From Hymenobacter metallicola (GTDB lineage: Bacteria; Bacteroidota; Bacteroidia; Cytophagales; Hymenobacteraceae), in contig NZ_SRMB01000003.1 of the NCBI RefSeq assembly GCF_004745645.1, positions 496,001 to 560,000 on the forward strand: a stretch of 64,000 nucleotides of DNA, read 5' to 3'. Below are positions 1 to 8,237 of the stretch, in pieces. Each line of letters starts with the position of its first letter. The first letter of the stretch is position 1. Made by a program: the position numbers and the translations under genes. The notes below the pieces were generated by a model. The model did not search any database. It was given only the letters and a program-made list of their open reading frames with translations, and was not told where the DNA came from.

Positions 1-175
1 TTAGCACCTGCTGGGTCGCCCCGCCGGAGAGGCCAGCCGACTGGGAAAGTTGCTGCAGGAATTCAACTTCCGCGGCTGAAGCTTCCCGGTCGGCGGAGGC
101 CAGGCTGGCAATAACACTTAGATAAGCGGCTTTTTCTTGGTCAGAGTAATTCTGCAAAAGTTGGGTATCTTCCAT
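1..175 (-). CDS. TerB-like tellurite resistance family protein (partial, C-terminus off the window)
   Basis: Only the first 58 codons are present; the gene runs off the left edge on the minus strand. The N-terminus begins MEDTQLLQNYSDQEKAAYLS and continues into an Ala/Glu-rich helical segment with LASADREASAAEVEF, the pattern seen in TerB-type all-helical domains (acidic residues after a DRE-type turn). The ATG at 175 is the only good start. Family function is poorly defined (tellurite or stress-associated, cytoplasmic). Seen: the helical N-terminus. Inferred: the family assignment, because most of the protein is missing. Confidence 0.5.
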   Translation of the reverse strand, partial: MEDTQLLQNYSDQEKAAYLSVIASLASADREASAAEVEFLQQLSQSAGLSGGATQQVL

Positions 176-398
176 GGATAGAGGAGCAAAGGGTGAGAGA
201 ATAAACCGAAAACCTTAACGTCATTCCTCTGATTAGGTTGAATAAGGGGTAACCACTCCCGCTCTCTACCTGCCGCCCAGCTAGAAGCTCAGCATTGTAT
301 GCTTGTAACAGGCCTTACAGAAAATTCTGATTGTAAAACAGTTGGAAGGAACACGGGCAAACTCTGGTAATTTTCTGCTTGAAATTTCAGCAAAAGGG

Positions 399-429
399 TT
401 GCGTAATCGAAAACGACCTGCCATATTTG
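399..429 (+). promoter_or_regulatory. Bacteroidota-type promoter for the tRNA-Val pair
   Basis: TTG at 399-401, a 20-base spacer, then CATATTTG at 422-429 (7 of 8 matches to TAnnTTTG), about 20 bases before the first tRNA. Spacing matches the -33/-7 architecture of Bacteroidota primary sigma factor promoters. Confidence 0.55.
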
Positions 430-448
430 CATTCCCAAACGGGACCCC

Positions 449-523
449 GGGAGATTAGCTCAGCTGGTTCAGAGCATCTGCCTTACAAGCAGAGGGTCAC
501 TGGTTCGAACCCAGTATCTCCCA
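449..523 (+). tRNA. tRNA-Val (anticodon TAC), copy 1
   Basis: A 75-base cloverleaf. Acceptor stem GGGAGAT pairs with ATCTCCC, followed by discriminator A. The anticodon stem TCTGC/GCAGA encloses loop CTTACAA with anticodon TAC (valine). The T arm carries GGTTCGAACC. CCA is not encoded. Identical in sequence to the copy 20 bases downstream and probably co-transcribed with it. Confidence 0.97.
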
Positions 524-543
524 CTTTTCTTGCATTACCCCTC

Positions 544-618
544 GGGAGATTAGCTCAGCTGGTTCAGAGCATCTGCCTTACAAGCAGAGGGTCACTGGTT
601 CGAACCCAGTATCTCCCA
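544..618 (+). tRNA. tRNA-Val (anticodon TAC), copy 2
   Basis: A base-for-base duplicate of the tRNA at 449-523 with the same acceptor stem, TAC anticodon and T arm. A terminator hairpin follows directly, so the two copies appear to form one transcript. Confidence 0.97.
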
Positions 619-621
619 CCA

Positions 622-659
622 AAAAAAGCCACTTCGCAGTATTGCAGAGTGGCTTTTTT
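622..659 (+). terminator. Rho-independent terminator after tRNA-Val pair
   Basis: AAAAAAGCCACT pairs with AGTGGCTTTTTT around a 14-base loop, ending in a T run. Its A/T-flanked stem could also act on the minus strand, where the gene ending at 692 stops. Confidence 0.85.
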
Positions 660-691
660 GTTATTTCCCCGTCTCTTCGCACTCGGGCCCT

Positions 692-1960
692 TTACTTGCT
701 GCTGTCGCGCAGGCGCTGCCAGACGATGAGCGGATAGAGCAGCAAAGCCGGCTCGGCGAAATAGCGCCAACGGAAACCCACAAAAAAAACCAGGCTCAGG
801 AGCCAGACGACCAGCAGTGGCGTGAGCAGCAACACGTCGGCCCGCCGGAAATACAGGCCCCGATACTGTACGAGCGTGAGCAGCACGGCCAGCAGGAAGG
901 CCCCGTGCACGCTGGCAGTAACCGGGTTGTAGCCCGTGCGGGGAGCATCGGCAATAAAGTTTTCGGGGGAGAAAAACAGGAGGGTTTTGCGCAGCCAGAG
1001 CCTGGCTTCGGCCGTGGGATGGGCTCGAACCCACTGCTGGGCCAAAGCGGCCCGGGCGCGGCTTTCCTGGTACTGGTCGAGCGAATCGAGACGGGGAATA
1101 TGCGCCCGCACAAACTGGTCGAAGGCCCCGGCCGGCTCGTCCCAGTCGAACATGAACCGGCCCTGCGTGACGGAGTTGTGCCCCTGCAGCAGTTCGAAAC
1201 CGGCCTGATTGCTCAGCGTCCAGGCTCCGAACATTCGGTGGTTTTTCAGTAGGATAGGCGCGTGGGCGGCTACCAATAAGGCCAAGGTAAGCAGGGCCGT
1301 GCGCCAGGCCGAGAGCTGCAATGGCTTGCTCTGCCGTAGCGTTAAGGCCAGCCACGCGGCAAATAACACGCCGTAGACGGCCAGCAAATAACCACGCAAC
1401 AGGCAGGAGACAGTCACTGCCGCGGCTACCAGCAGCGTTTCACCCCGCTGCTGGGGTCGCCCGCTCTGCTGCCGCAACAGCTTATACACCACCCATATCA
1501 GCAGGGGCAGCGCCAGGTTTTCGTACCACATGTAGGCTCCGATGTAGTAGACGGCCGACGGATAGACAGCCCAGGCCAGCGCCCCAGCCCAGGCCCAGGG
1601 TGGGCTCACCCCAAAAAACAACAGCGTGCGGTGCAGATACAGAATCCCAAGTATGTAAGCCGCCACGCTCAAGCCATAGACCAGTAAGGTGAAGTAGTGC
1701 TTGGGCAACCCGGCTTGTTGCCAGCCGATATAGACAAAAACCGGAAAGCTGGCGTGGAAGGAGTCGGGGCGCAGTTGCTGCCGTACCGGGTCGAGGCTGA
1801 CGTAGCCCCGACCGGCCAGGTAATTGTCGGCAATACGGCCGTTGCGCCGCTCGTCGTAGTTCCACTCCAGACCCGGGTTCAAACTGAGCTGCAACACCAG
1901 CTTGAGCACAGCCAACACCAGGATTATCAGCCAGACGAAACGAGGAACGGAGCGTAGCAC
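692..1960 (-). CDS. GT-C fold (GT39/ArnT-like) membrane glycosyltransferase
   Basis: A 422-residue integral membrane protein with many hydrophobic helices. The first helix (about residues 8-27) is followed by a periplasmic acidic pair, Asp36-Glu37, in the NYDERR context, the position of the catalytic acidic residue in polyprenyl-phosphate-dependent GT-C enzymes. A soluble-looking stretch near residues 240-320 sits between helical blocks. It probably transfers a sugar from a lipid carrier to an envelope acceptor; donor and acceptor cannot be read from sequence. The start is GTG at 1960. It is divergent from a second GT-C gene at 2096, suggesting a small glycosylation locus. Confidence 0.72.
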   Translation of the reverse strand: MLRSVPRFVWLIILVLAVLKLVLQLSLNPGLEWNYDERRNGRIADNYLAGRGYVSLDPVRQQLRPDSFHASFPVFVYIGWQQAGLPKHYFTLLVYGLSVAAYILGILYLHRTLLFFGVSPPWAWAGALAWAVYPSAVYYIGAYMWYENLALPLLIWVVYKLLRQQSGRPQQRGETLLVAAAVTVSCLLRGYLLAVYGVLFAAWLALTLRQSKPLQLSAWRTALLTLALLVAAHAPILLKNHRMFGAWTLSNQAGFELLQGHNSVTQGRFMFDWDEPAGAFDQFVRAHIPRLDSLDQYQESRARAALAQQWVRAHPTAEARLWLRKTLLFFSPENFIADAPRTGYNPVTASVHGAFLLAVLLTLVQYRGLYFRRADVLLLTPLLVVWLLSLVFFVGFRWRYFAEPALLLYPLIVWQRLRDSSK

Positions 1961-2095
1961 GGGGGCAAAGGTTAAACGCAGAAGAGGCGAAGCCGAAAGC
2001 CAAAGGTTATGATTTAAACGTTAGAGCCGATAATCTGCTTGTGGGCTAGGGTGGCTAGTGCGCCCGGCGGGTAGTACCTTTCGCCTTGGCAAGCC

Positions 2096-3742
2096 TTGTC
2101 TTACTTAACCTACCGCTACTTGCTTCGGCCTACTGCTCTTCTGCCCGATTCGCTGCGCCGGCCGCTGGTGCTAAGCTTCTTCCTGCTGCTGGCGGCACTG
2201 GGCATCGGGCTGCACCGCGACTATGGCCTGTCGTGGGATGAGCAGCTGGACCGCCTCAATGGCATTATCAGCGTGAAGTATGTGGCCCTGCGCCTCGCCC
2301 CCGACCTGGCCCGGCGACAGCCAAGCCTAGCGGCCATTCCGGAGATGAGCGAGAATGAGGACGTAGACCACGGCGTGATTTTTCAGATGCCACTGGTCGT
2401 ACTCGAGAAGGTACTTGGCTTGGAAGACCCGCGCGACATCTACTTTATGCGGCACCTGGTCACGTTTTTCACCGTGCTGGGCGGGGTGTACGGCTTTTAT
2501 CGACTGGTTACCCAACGTTTAGGCAGCTGGTTCCTGGGCTTGCTCGGGGCGGCGCTACTGGTGTTGTCGCCGCGCATGTTTGCCGAGGCCTTCTACAACT
2601 ACAAGGACCTGGTGTTTCTGGCTTTTTTCACCCTGGCTATGTACACGCTCACGCGCCTGCTGCGGCGGCCTTCGTGGCTCTGGGCGCTAAGCCACGCCTT
2701 GGCCACGGGGGCCGCGCTGGATGTGCGCACCATGGGCGTATTGCTGCTAGGCTTCACCGTGGGGTTTGCCGCATTGGAAATGTGGTACCGCCCGGCTATC
2801 CGCAGGTCCCTGCTGCTGGCGCTGCTACTGTATCTGCCGACTACCGCGGCAATAGTTGTGCTGGGCTGGCCCTACTTATGGGAAAATCCCGCTGGCAACT
2901 TCCTAGCCGCTTTTCAGAGCTTCAGCCGCTACCGTTCCGACATGCTGACCCAGTACCTGGGGCAGCAGATTTCGGTGCGGAGCTTACCCTGGCACTACGC
3001 CCCGGTCTGGCTGCTGGTCACGACGCCCGCCGCCTACTCGGCAGCCTTTGTAGCGGGCTGCACCACGCTAGCCTATACCATTAGACAGCAACGCTTTTCC
3101 TTGCTTCGCCGCCGCACGGGCCGCCAGGATTTGCTGTACATCACCTGGTTTTTTGCGCCGCTAGCCGCGGTGGTGCTTTTACACTCGGTTCTCTACGATG
3201 GGTGGCGGCATCTGTATTTTATTTACCCGGCCTTTCTGCTACTTGCCCTGCGCGGGGTGCGGGTAGCCGCTGCCGCCTGGCGTACGCCTTCCGGCCCGGC
3301 TGCGCGTCGTTGGTCGGGCGCCGCCTTGCTCGTAGTGCTAGCGGGAGGCATGCTGCACTCCGCTTACCGTATTATCCGCGACCATCCCTACCAAAACGTG
3401 TACTTCAGCGTGCTGCCAGGCCCGGTGGCCGAACGGCTGTTCGAGCGCGACTACTGGGGCCTGGCTGGGCGCCGGGGCCTGGAATGGATTCTGGCCCAGG
3501 ACCGGAAGGCCCAGGTCCTGGTTGGTACGGATGCGCGGGCGGCCCTGGTGCTTCACAACAACCACTTACTTTTGCCCCCGGCCGAGCGGGCCCGCGTGGT
3601 GCTTACGTCCGCCGAGCAGGCGCACTACTTTCTGACAACGTACCGCTGGCATCCGGGCGCTTACCCCACCAGCTACGGCCCGGAGGTGTATTCTATTCGG
3701 GTAAATGGGGTAAAGATTCTCTCGGTTTTTCGCCGGCCCTGA
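2096..3742 (+). CDS. GT39-like (dolichyl/polyprenyl-phosphate) membrane glycosyltransferase
   Basis: 548 residues with repeated transmembrane helices and a SWDEQ motif at residues 46-50 after the first helix, matching the catalytic Asp-containing first loop of GT-C enzymes. A second periplasmic acidic region (SENEDVDHG, near 84-92) and the YNYKD motif after helix 3 are typical of Bacteroidota GT39 members. The C-terminal third is soluble. The start is a TTG at 2096; the first in-frame ATG would remove the catalytic loop, so TTG is preferred. A weak TACCTTTCG -7-like box lies at 2075-2083. Substrate is unknown. Confidence 0.75.
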   Translation: MSYLTYRYLLRPTALLPDSLRRPLVLSFFLLLAALGIGLHRDYGLSWDEQLDRLNGIISVKYVALRLAPDLARRQPSLAAIPEMSENEDVDHGVIFQMPLVVLEKVLGLEDPRDIYFMRHLVTFFTVLGGVYGFYRLVTQRLGSWFLGLLGAALLVLSPRMFAEAFYNYKDLVFLAFFTLAMYTLTRLLRRPSWLWALSHALATGAALDVRTMGVLLLGFTVGFAALEMWYRPAIRRSLLLALLLYLPTTAAIVVLGWPYLWENPAGNFLAAFQSFSRYRSDMLTQYLGQQISVRSLPWHYAPVWLLVTTPAAYSAAFVAGCTTLAYTIRQQRFSLLRRRTGRQDLLYITWFFAPLAAVVLLHSVLYDGWRHLYFIYPAFLLLALRGVRVAAAAWRTPSGPAARRWSGAALLVVLAGGMLHSAYRIIRDHPYQNVYFSVLPGPVAERLFERDYWGLAGRRGLEWILAQDRKAQVLVGTDARAALVLHNNHLLLPPAERARVVLTSAEQAHYFLTTYRWHPGAYPTSYGPEVYSIRVNGVKILSVFRRP

Positions 3743-3816
3743 GGTGACGCACTTCGTGTCGAGCCCTGCGTACTATTTTTAACTCTCCCGGCCACCAACC
3801 TTACGTTTTGTTGCTG

Positions 3817-4986
3817 ATGCCCTTACTCGAAGTAACCGACGCCCAACGGGCCCGGCAATTCCTGGACCTGCCTCCCCGCCTCTACCGCGACCAGCCCAAC
3901 TGGATTTCGCCCCTCGACCACGAAGTTGAGGCCGTGTTTGACCCGCAGAAAAACACCAACTTTCAGCACGGCGAAGCCATCCGCTGGATTCTGACCAACA
4001 CCAGCGGGGAAGTTATTGGGCGGATAGCGGCTTTCGTCAACCAGAAAACGGCCCTCACCGACCCTACCCTGCCCACCGGCGGCCTGGGCTTTTTTGAGTG
4101 CATCGACGACCAAGCGGCGGCCAATACGCTCTTCGACGCTGGTAAAGCCTGGTTGGCGGAGCGCGGTATGCAAGCTATGGACGGCCCCATCAACTTCGGA
4201 GAGCGGGACCGGTTCTGGGGCTTGCTGGTAGCGGGCTTCACCGAGCCCAACTACGGCATGTTTTACCATCCGCCGTACTACCAGCAGCTGTTTGAAACCT
4301 ACGGCTTCCAGGTCTATTTCAAACAGTACACCTGCTACCGCGAAGTGGCCGCGCCTCTGCACGAGGCCTTCCAGCGGGCCGCCGACAAGTACGCGGCCCA
4401 GCCCGAGTTCAGCTTCCGGCACGCCGACAAAAGCAATGCCGAGCAGCTGGCCCGGGATTTTCACCACGTGTATAACCTGGCCTGGGCCAACCACAGCGGC
4501 GTAGTGGGTATGTCTCTGGAAAAGGCCCGCAGCCTGGTAAAGGAAATGAAGCCCGTGGCCGATGAGCGACTGTTGTGGTTTGCCTACCACAACGACGAGC
4601 CTATTGCCTTCTTCGTCAGCCTGCCCGAGCTCAACCAGATTTTCAAGCATATCGGGGCCCGCTTCAACCTCTGGGACAAGCTGCGCTTCCTCTGGCACAA
4701 GCGCAAGTACGACCAGCGCCGCGACAAAAAGATGTTCGGCGTCATCTTCGGGGTGGTGCCCGCCTGGCAGGGCAAGGGCATCGAGTCGGCCATGATGGTG
4801 CACGCCCGGCAGGAGTTTATGCGGGCCGGCTACACCGAAATCGAGATGAACTGGATTGGCGACTTCAACCCCCGGATGCTGGCCGTGACCCGCTCCATCG
4901 GGGCCCGCATCTACAAAACTCACGTTACCTACCGCAAGCTATTCGACGAAACCCGGCCCTTTGAGCGGTGCCCGGTGATTAAGTAG
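3817..4986 (+). CDS. GNAT-like N-acetyltransferase family protein
   Basis: 389 residues from the ATG at 3817; a TTG nine bases upstream is an alternative. The protein reads as an alpha/beta acyltransferase. The C-terminal half holds a GNAT core with VVPAWQGKGIESAM (acetyl-CoA-loop-like R/Q-x-x-G-x-G/A) and the following EIEMNWIGDFN strand and NPRMLAVTRSIGA helix. The N-terminal half contains GPINFGERDRFWGLL, as in large Bacteroidota proteins of this group. No signal peptide or membrane helix. The substrate is unknown. The next gene, at 4994, follows by 7 bases but differs in base composition. Confidence 0.6.
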   Translation: MPLLEVTDAQRARQFLDLPPRLYRDQPNWISPLDHEVEAVFDPQKNTNFQHGEAIRWILTNTSGEVIGRIAAFVNQKTALTDPTLPTGGLGFFECIDDQAAANTLFDAGKAWLAERGMQAMDGPINFGERDRFWGLLVAGFTEPNYGMFYHPPYYQQLFETYGFQVYFKQYTCYREVAAPLHEAFQRAADKYAAQPEFSFRHADKSNAEQLARDFHHVYNLAWANHSGVVGMSLEKARSLVKEMKPVADERLLWFAYHNDEPIAFFVSLPELNQIFKHIGARFNLWDKLRFLWHKRKYDQRRDKKMFGVIFGVVPAWQGKGIESAMMVHARQEFMRAGYTEIEMNWIGDFNPRMLAVTRSIGARIYKTHVTYRKLFDETRPFERCPVIK

Positions 4987-4993
4987 GAATTTA

Positions 4994-5329
4994 ATGAATT
5001 CCATTAACTTCACACAGCCTGTCAAGCAGTTTGTAGACAAACTAGTTGATGGAGAGTATGATGCAGCCGTTAAGCTAAGCTTTGACAAAGGACGGCTGAG
5101 CGCGCCTCTTGTTGCAGAAGCTATTCGACTCTACCCCGGACATCTGACTCATCCACCTGCACATGCATACGATGCCCTTGAAGTGTATAAGTATGATGAT
5201 GGCACAGGCTATATGCTAGAATTCTTCCTCTGGATTGACCAAGAACCTAGTGAGCTGATGATTCGAATAGATGCCCGATGGGCCGATACAGATTTGAACT
5301 ATACTCTCTTCGACATTTTTGTACCATAG
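4994..5329 (+). CDS. Small low-GC protein, possible DUF7668/immunity-like fold
   Basis: 111 residues, soluble and acidic. The sequence has VDGEYDAA, then GRLSAPLVAEAIRLYPG and LTHPPAHAYD, then a C-terminal strand pattern with FFLWIDQEPSELMIRI. The order GDY-like, GRLSA, AI-Y-G, P-P-A resembles DUF7668 proteins, which are often found with toxin or immunity genes, but I recall this from memory and could not align it. Codon use is visibly AT-richer than all neighbours, suggesting recent acquisition. No toxin partner is adjacent. Function unknown. Confidence 0.55.
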   Translation: MNSINFTQPVKQFVDKLVDGEYDAAVKLSFDKGRLSAPLVAEAIRLYPGHLTHPPAHAYDALEVYKYDDGTGYMLEFFLWIDQEPSELMIRIDARWADTDLNYTLFDIFVP

Positions 5330-5397
5330 ACTTCATACTGTCTTCGAGCACTGGTGCGGGTCTGAGGCAGTAACATTGCTGGAAGTCTCGTCTTGGC

Positions 5398-5994
5398 TTA
5401 ACCTCGCCGAAACTCCCGGTCCAGCTCCAGCACCTGCGGAATGAGTAGGTGCTCGTCGTCGTTGCGCAGTACGTAATCGGCGCGGCTGAGCTTTTCCTCC
5501 TCACTCATTTGCTTGCCGATGATGGCCAGAATGTCGTCGGGGGTGCGGTGCGGGTCGCGGCGCAATACCCGGGCTTGGCGCACGGCCTGGGGCGCGAATA
5601 CGGTGATGATCTTGTCGAGTTGCTGATAAGAGCCCGATTCGTAGAGCAGAGCGGCTTCCTTCAGGATGTAAGGCACGCCGGCGGCCTGCTGCGCCTGAGC
5701 CCACTGCTCAAAGTCGTGGCCTACGCGCGGGTGCACCAGGCCGTTGAGCCGGGCCAGCTGCTCGGGGTTGTTGAAAGCCACCTGGGCCAGATACGTCCGG
5801 TTGAGTTGCCCGTCGGCAGCAAAGGTTTCCGCGCCAAAGGCTTCCTGCAGCGCCTCCCGTAGCACTACATCATTCGCCATTACCCATTTAGCCCGGGAAT
5901 CGGCATCGTACACGGGCACGCCCAGCACGGCAAACAGCCGGCACGCCACGCTCTTACCCGACCCGATTCCACCCGTTATGCCAATTCGAAGCAT
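5398..5994 (-). CDS. coaE: Dephospho-CoA kinase
   Basis: 198 residues, the usual CoaE length. The P-loop GGIGSGKS lies at residues 8-15 and is followed by VPVYDADSRAKWVM, the conserved CoaE substrate-binding DAD segment. HPRVG and ILKEAALLYESG in the middle match the family (LVHPxV, PLLxE). It phosphorylates the ribose 3'-OH of dephospho-CoA, the last step of CoA synthesis, in the cytoplasm. It is downstream of yajC and a ybbR-like gene, an order common in Bacteroidota. panC and panD, also for CoA, are in this window near 42-43 kb. Confidence 0.96.
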   Translation of the reverse strand: MLRIGITGGIGSGKSVACRLFAVLGVPVYDADSRAKWVMANDVVLREALQEAFGAETFAADGQLNRTYLAQVAFNNPEQLARLNGLVHPRVGHDFEQWAQAQQAAGVPYILKEAALLYESGSYQQLDKIITVFAPQAVRQARVLRRDPHRTPDDILAIIGKQMSEEEKLSRADYVLRNDDEHLLIPQVLELDREFRRG

Positions 5995-6048
5995 ATTGTA
6001 ATGTTCTTAAATGTCCTTACGAGCAACGCGAAGCCATAACACGTCTTT

Positions 6049-7008
6049 TCACTTCTGTGAAACCCGCACGGCGGGCGTAAGCACCCGTACGCCGCGAGCC
6101 AGCGTGGGCGCCTGCGACAAGACGGGCTGCAAACTGGAATCGGGGGTGTGAAACTGGCCATAATGCAGCAGCACGTGCACCTGGCTGCGGTCGAGCCGGG
6201 CCGAGTCTTCGGGAAAGCACTGCACCTGTACCTGCACGGTGGCCGGCGTCAGCACAAAGTGCTGGCCGGCCGGAAAATCGCGCAGCTCGGGCACCACCCG
6301 CAGGGGCAGGGTCACCAGGGGCCGGGGCTGCAGGCGCACCTTCACGTCCTGCACCTGGGTCTGCACCAAGTCGGGGCCACCAATAGGCACAATGATGGCG
6401 CCTTCGCTGCTGCCGGCCGGGGCCTGGGGTAAGTGGACCGGGTAGGGGCTGGCCAGGCTATTGACCGTACGCGCCGGGCCGCGGAACACGACGCTTTCGG
6501 GCGTAAACACGGCCGCGTAGGGCAGCGCCGAGCCGTCGGCCCGGGGGCTCAGGCCCAGGGGCAGGCGCCGCGTTACGAGCCGGTCAAACTCTAACCAGAG
6601 CGTGTCGGCCAGCACGTAATTGAACTGCAGACCTTCCATAGCCGCCTGCAGCGCCGGCCTGAGCGACTGCCCCGTCACGAAGCGGGTAGTCGGTAGCCGG
6701 GTGAGGCGCACTTCGGCCGGTTTCACGTCGAGCAGCAGATTCTTGCGCAGCAGCTTCCAGCCCCGCCCCGTCACGTTGACGGCTACTTCGGTAGGCAAGG
6801 GCTTCACCGGAATGTAGCGCTGCTCATCGTAGGCCCAGGCCAGCGGGTACGTAATGCGCGTGGTATAGGTCTTGTTCAGCGCGTTGAGCAGCCAAAAAGT
6901 GGAAGCCGCCAGAAAACAGGCCGTTACCGCCCGCCAGTAGCTGCGCTCCTGCCCGAAAAACGGGCTGGCAAACCAGCGAACTACGCGAAAAGCACGGACG
7001 AGCGGCAC
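6049..7008 (-). CDS. YbbR-like domain protein (CdaR-like)
   Basis: 319 residues. One N-terminal membrane helix (about residues 27-43, AVTACFLAASTFWLLNAL) anchors a large extracytoplasmic part made of YbbR-type beta domains (strand pattern VAVNVTGRGWKLL, VVFRGPARTVNSL). In Firmicutes CdaR regulates c-di-AMP cyclase, but Bacteroidota homologues in this yajC-coaE setting are uncharacterised, so that role should not be carried over. The start is GTG at 7008, 12 bases after yajC, so the two are probably co-transcribed. Confidence 0.8.
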   Translation of the reverse strand: MPLVRAFRVVRWFASPFFGQERSYWRAVTACFLAASTFWLLNALNKTYTTRITYPLAWAYDEQRYIPVKPLPTEVAVNVTGRGWKLLRKNLLLDVKPAEVRLTRLPTTRFVTGQSLRPALQAAMEGLQFNYVLADTLWLEFDRLVTRRLPLGLSPRADGSALPYAAVFTPESVVFRGPARTVNSLASPYPVHLPQAPAGSSEGAIIVPIGGPDLVQTQVQDVKVRLQPRPLVTLPLRVVPELRDFPAGQHFVLTPATVQVQVQCFPEDSARLDRSQVHVLLHYGQFHTPDSSLQPVLSQAPTLARGVRVLTPAVRVSQK

Positions 7009-7020
7009 GGTTAAGCAGGC

Positions 7021-7362
7021 TTAGGAATTGGCGGGAGGCGTAGGGGCAACCGCCGCAGCGGGTGTAGTCTTAGCAGCAACTTCGCGGGAAATAGCTGTGC
7101 GGTCGAATTTCAGCCGCACGCCTTTGTCGACTTCAATGATAACCGACTCCTCGTGTACTTCCAGCACCTTACCGTGCAGTCCCCCAATGGTTACCACGGT
7201 GGCCCCTTTCACCAGCGACTCCCGAAACTTTTTAGCCTCGGAAGCCCGGCGCTGCTGGGGCCGGATCATAAAGAAGTACACCACCACGGCAATCAGCACC
7301 GGGAAGATCAGCGAGGTGATGCCTTCGCCCGTCTGGGCCTGTAGAAGAAGCGTTGTCAGCAT
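7021..7362 (-). CDS. yajC: Preprotein translocase subunit YajC
   Basis: 113 residues. One membrane helix (about residues 17-36, SLIFPVLIAVVVYFFMIRP) is followed by the hallmark RPQQRR and a small beta domain with VKGATVVTIGGLHGKV. YajC associates with SecDF in the inner membrane. A Pro/Ala tail ends the protein. It begins the yajC-ybbR-coaE run; upstream is an intergenic palindromic repeat (7404-7490). Confidence 0.95.
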   Translation of the reverse strand: MLTTLLLQAQTGEGITSLIFPVLIAVVVYFFMIRPQQRRASEAKKFRESLVKGATVVTIGGLHGKVLEVHEESVIIEVDKGVRLKFDRTAISREVAAKTTPAAAVAPTPPANS

Positions 7363-7403
7363 AATAGTACGTGGGCAGTAGGAAATGCCAGCCTAAAAAA
7401 CGT

Positions 7404-7490
7404 CTGTCATCCTGAGCTTACGAAGGACCTTATAAAAGTTGAACGAGTCGTTCGAACGAGGAAAGGTCCTTCGCAAGCCCAGGATGACAG
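7404..7490. repeat. Intergenic palindromic repeat, copy A
   Basis: CTGTCATCCTGAGC at the left end is mirrored by a right end finishing CAGGATGACAG, with inner arms GAAGGACCTT / AAGGTCCTTCG, giving a long imperfect hairpin around an inner ATAAAAGTTG...CGAACGAGGA loop. It lies wholly between the DUF1573 gene and yajC. Related elements are at 8121 and 11082. Confidence 0.85.
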
Positions 7491-7521
7491 AAGCAAAAGA
7501 GAAGTAAAACCAGGAAGCTAC

Positions 7522-8049
7522 TTATTGCTTAACCGGGCCGTTGGTGTTTTCGGGCAGAATGTTGGCGCGGATGGCAATCTGGGTGATGCTGGGCTGGGTG
7601 TTGGCCCGCACGGCTACCTCCTTGTTTTGCAGGCCGGCTTTGCCCTGGCTGTTGAACTGCACCTCGATGGTGCCTTTTCCGCCGGGCGCAATGGGGTCCT
7701 TGGTCCAGTTGGGGGTGGTGCAGCCGCAGGAAGCCGTGGCGTTTTCAATCAGCAGCGGCGACTTGCCGGTGTTGGTGAACTCGAAGGTGTGCTTTACCAC
7801 GTCGCCGGGCTTGATGTCGCCGAAGTTATACTCCGATTCGGTGAAGGTCATCACCGGCGCATTGGGGTTGGGGGCTTCGGTTTCGCTGGCGACGTTGGGG
7901 TTGTCCACCGTGGGGTTGGCAGCGTCGCTGGCCGCAGTGGCGGCGGCATTCATGCCCTCAGCCCCTACTTCGGCGGGCTTGTCATTGTTGCAGGCGCCAA
8001 ATAGCAGGGCGCTGGAAAGCAGAAAAGCAGAAAACAGAGTACGTTTCAT
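7522..8049 (-). CDS. DUF1573 domain lipoprotein
   Basis: 175 residues. A type II signal peptide ends in LLFGAC with the lipidated Cys at residue 20. An Ala/Asn/Pro-rich low-complexity linker (about 21-66) leads to a DUF1573 beta-sandwich: TFTESEYNFGDIKPGDVVKH, then FTNTGKSPLLIENATASCGC and IEVQFNSQGKAGLQNK. The ASCGCT motif is the family hallmark. The fold is ASPM/SPD2/Hydin-like; a precise function is not known. It is membrane-anchored. Palindromic repeats flank the gene on both sides. Confidence 0.88.
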   Translation of the reverse strand: MKRTLFSAFLLSSALLFGACNNDKPAEVGAEGMNAAATAASDAANPTVDNPNVASETEAPNPNAPVMTFTESEYNFGDIKPGDVVKHTFEFTNTGKSPLLIENATASCGCTTPNWTKDPIAPGGKGTIEVQFNSQGKAGLQNKEVAVRANTQPSITQIAIRANILPENTNGPVKQ

Positions 8050-8120
8050 AGTAGAAAGAAGACGGCCATTTGGAGCCGCTGGATTGGTAAAGTTAAGATG
8101 AAGCGCGAGAAAATCAGAAC

Positions 8121-8210
8121 GTCATGTCGAGCCTTGGCGAGGCATCTCGCGTGCTATGGTAAATCTAATTACCACTGCGGTAGAGATGCTTCGACTGCGC
8201 TCAGCATGAC
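8121..8210. repeat. Intergenic palindromic repeat, copy B
   Basis: The left arm starts GTCATGTCGAGCCTTGGCGA with GCATCTC following; the right arm carries GAGATGCTTCGACTGCGCTC and ends AGCATGAC. The arms are imperfectly complementary. It sits between idh and the DUF1573 gene. Its left 20 bases are nearly identical to copy C at 11090. Confidence 0.85.
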
Positions 8211-8237
8211 GCCCTGAGTGTACTTGTGCTGTTACCG

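Noticed and set aside
379..729. A 116-residue protein spanning both tRNA-Val genes
   Set aside because: The frame is a by-product of the tRNA duplication and lies inside structural RNA and a terminator.
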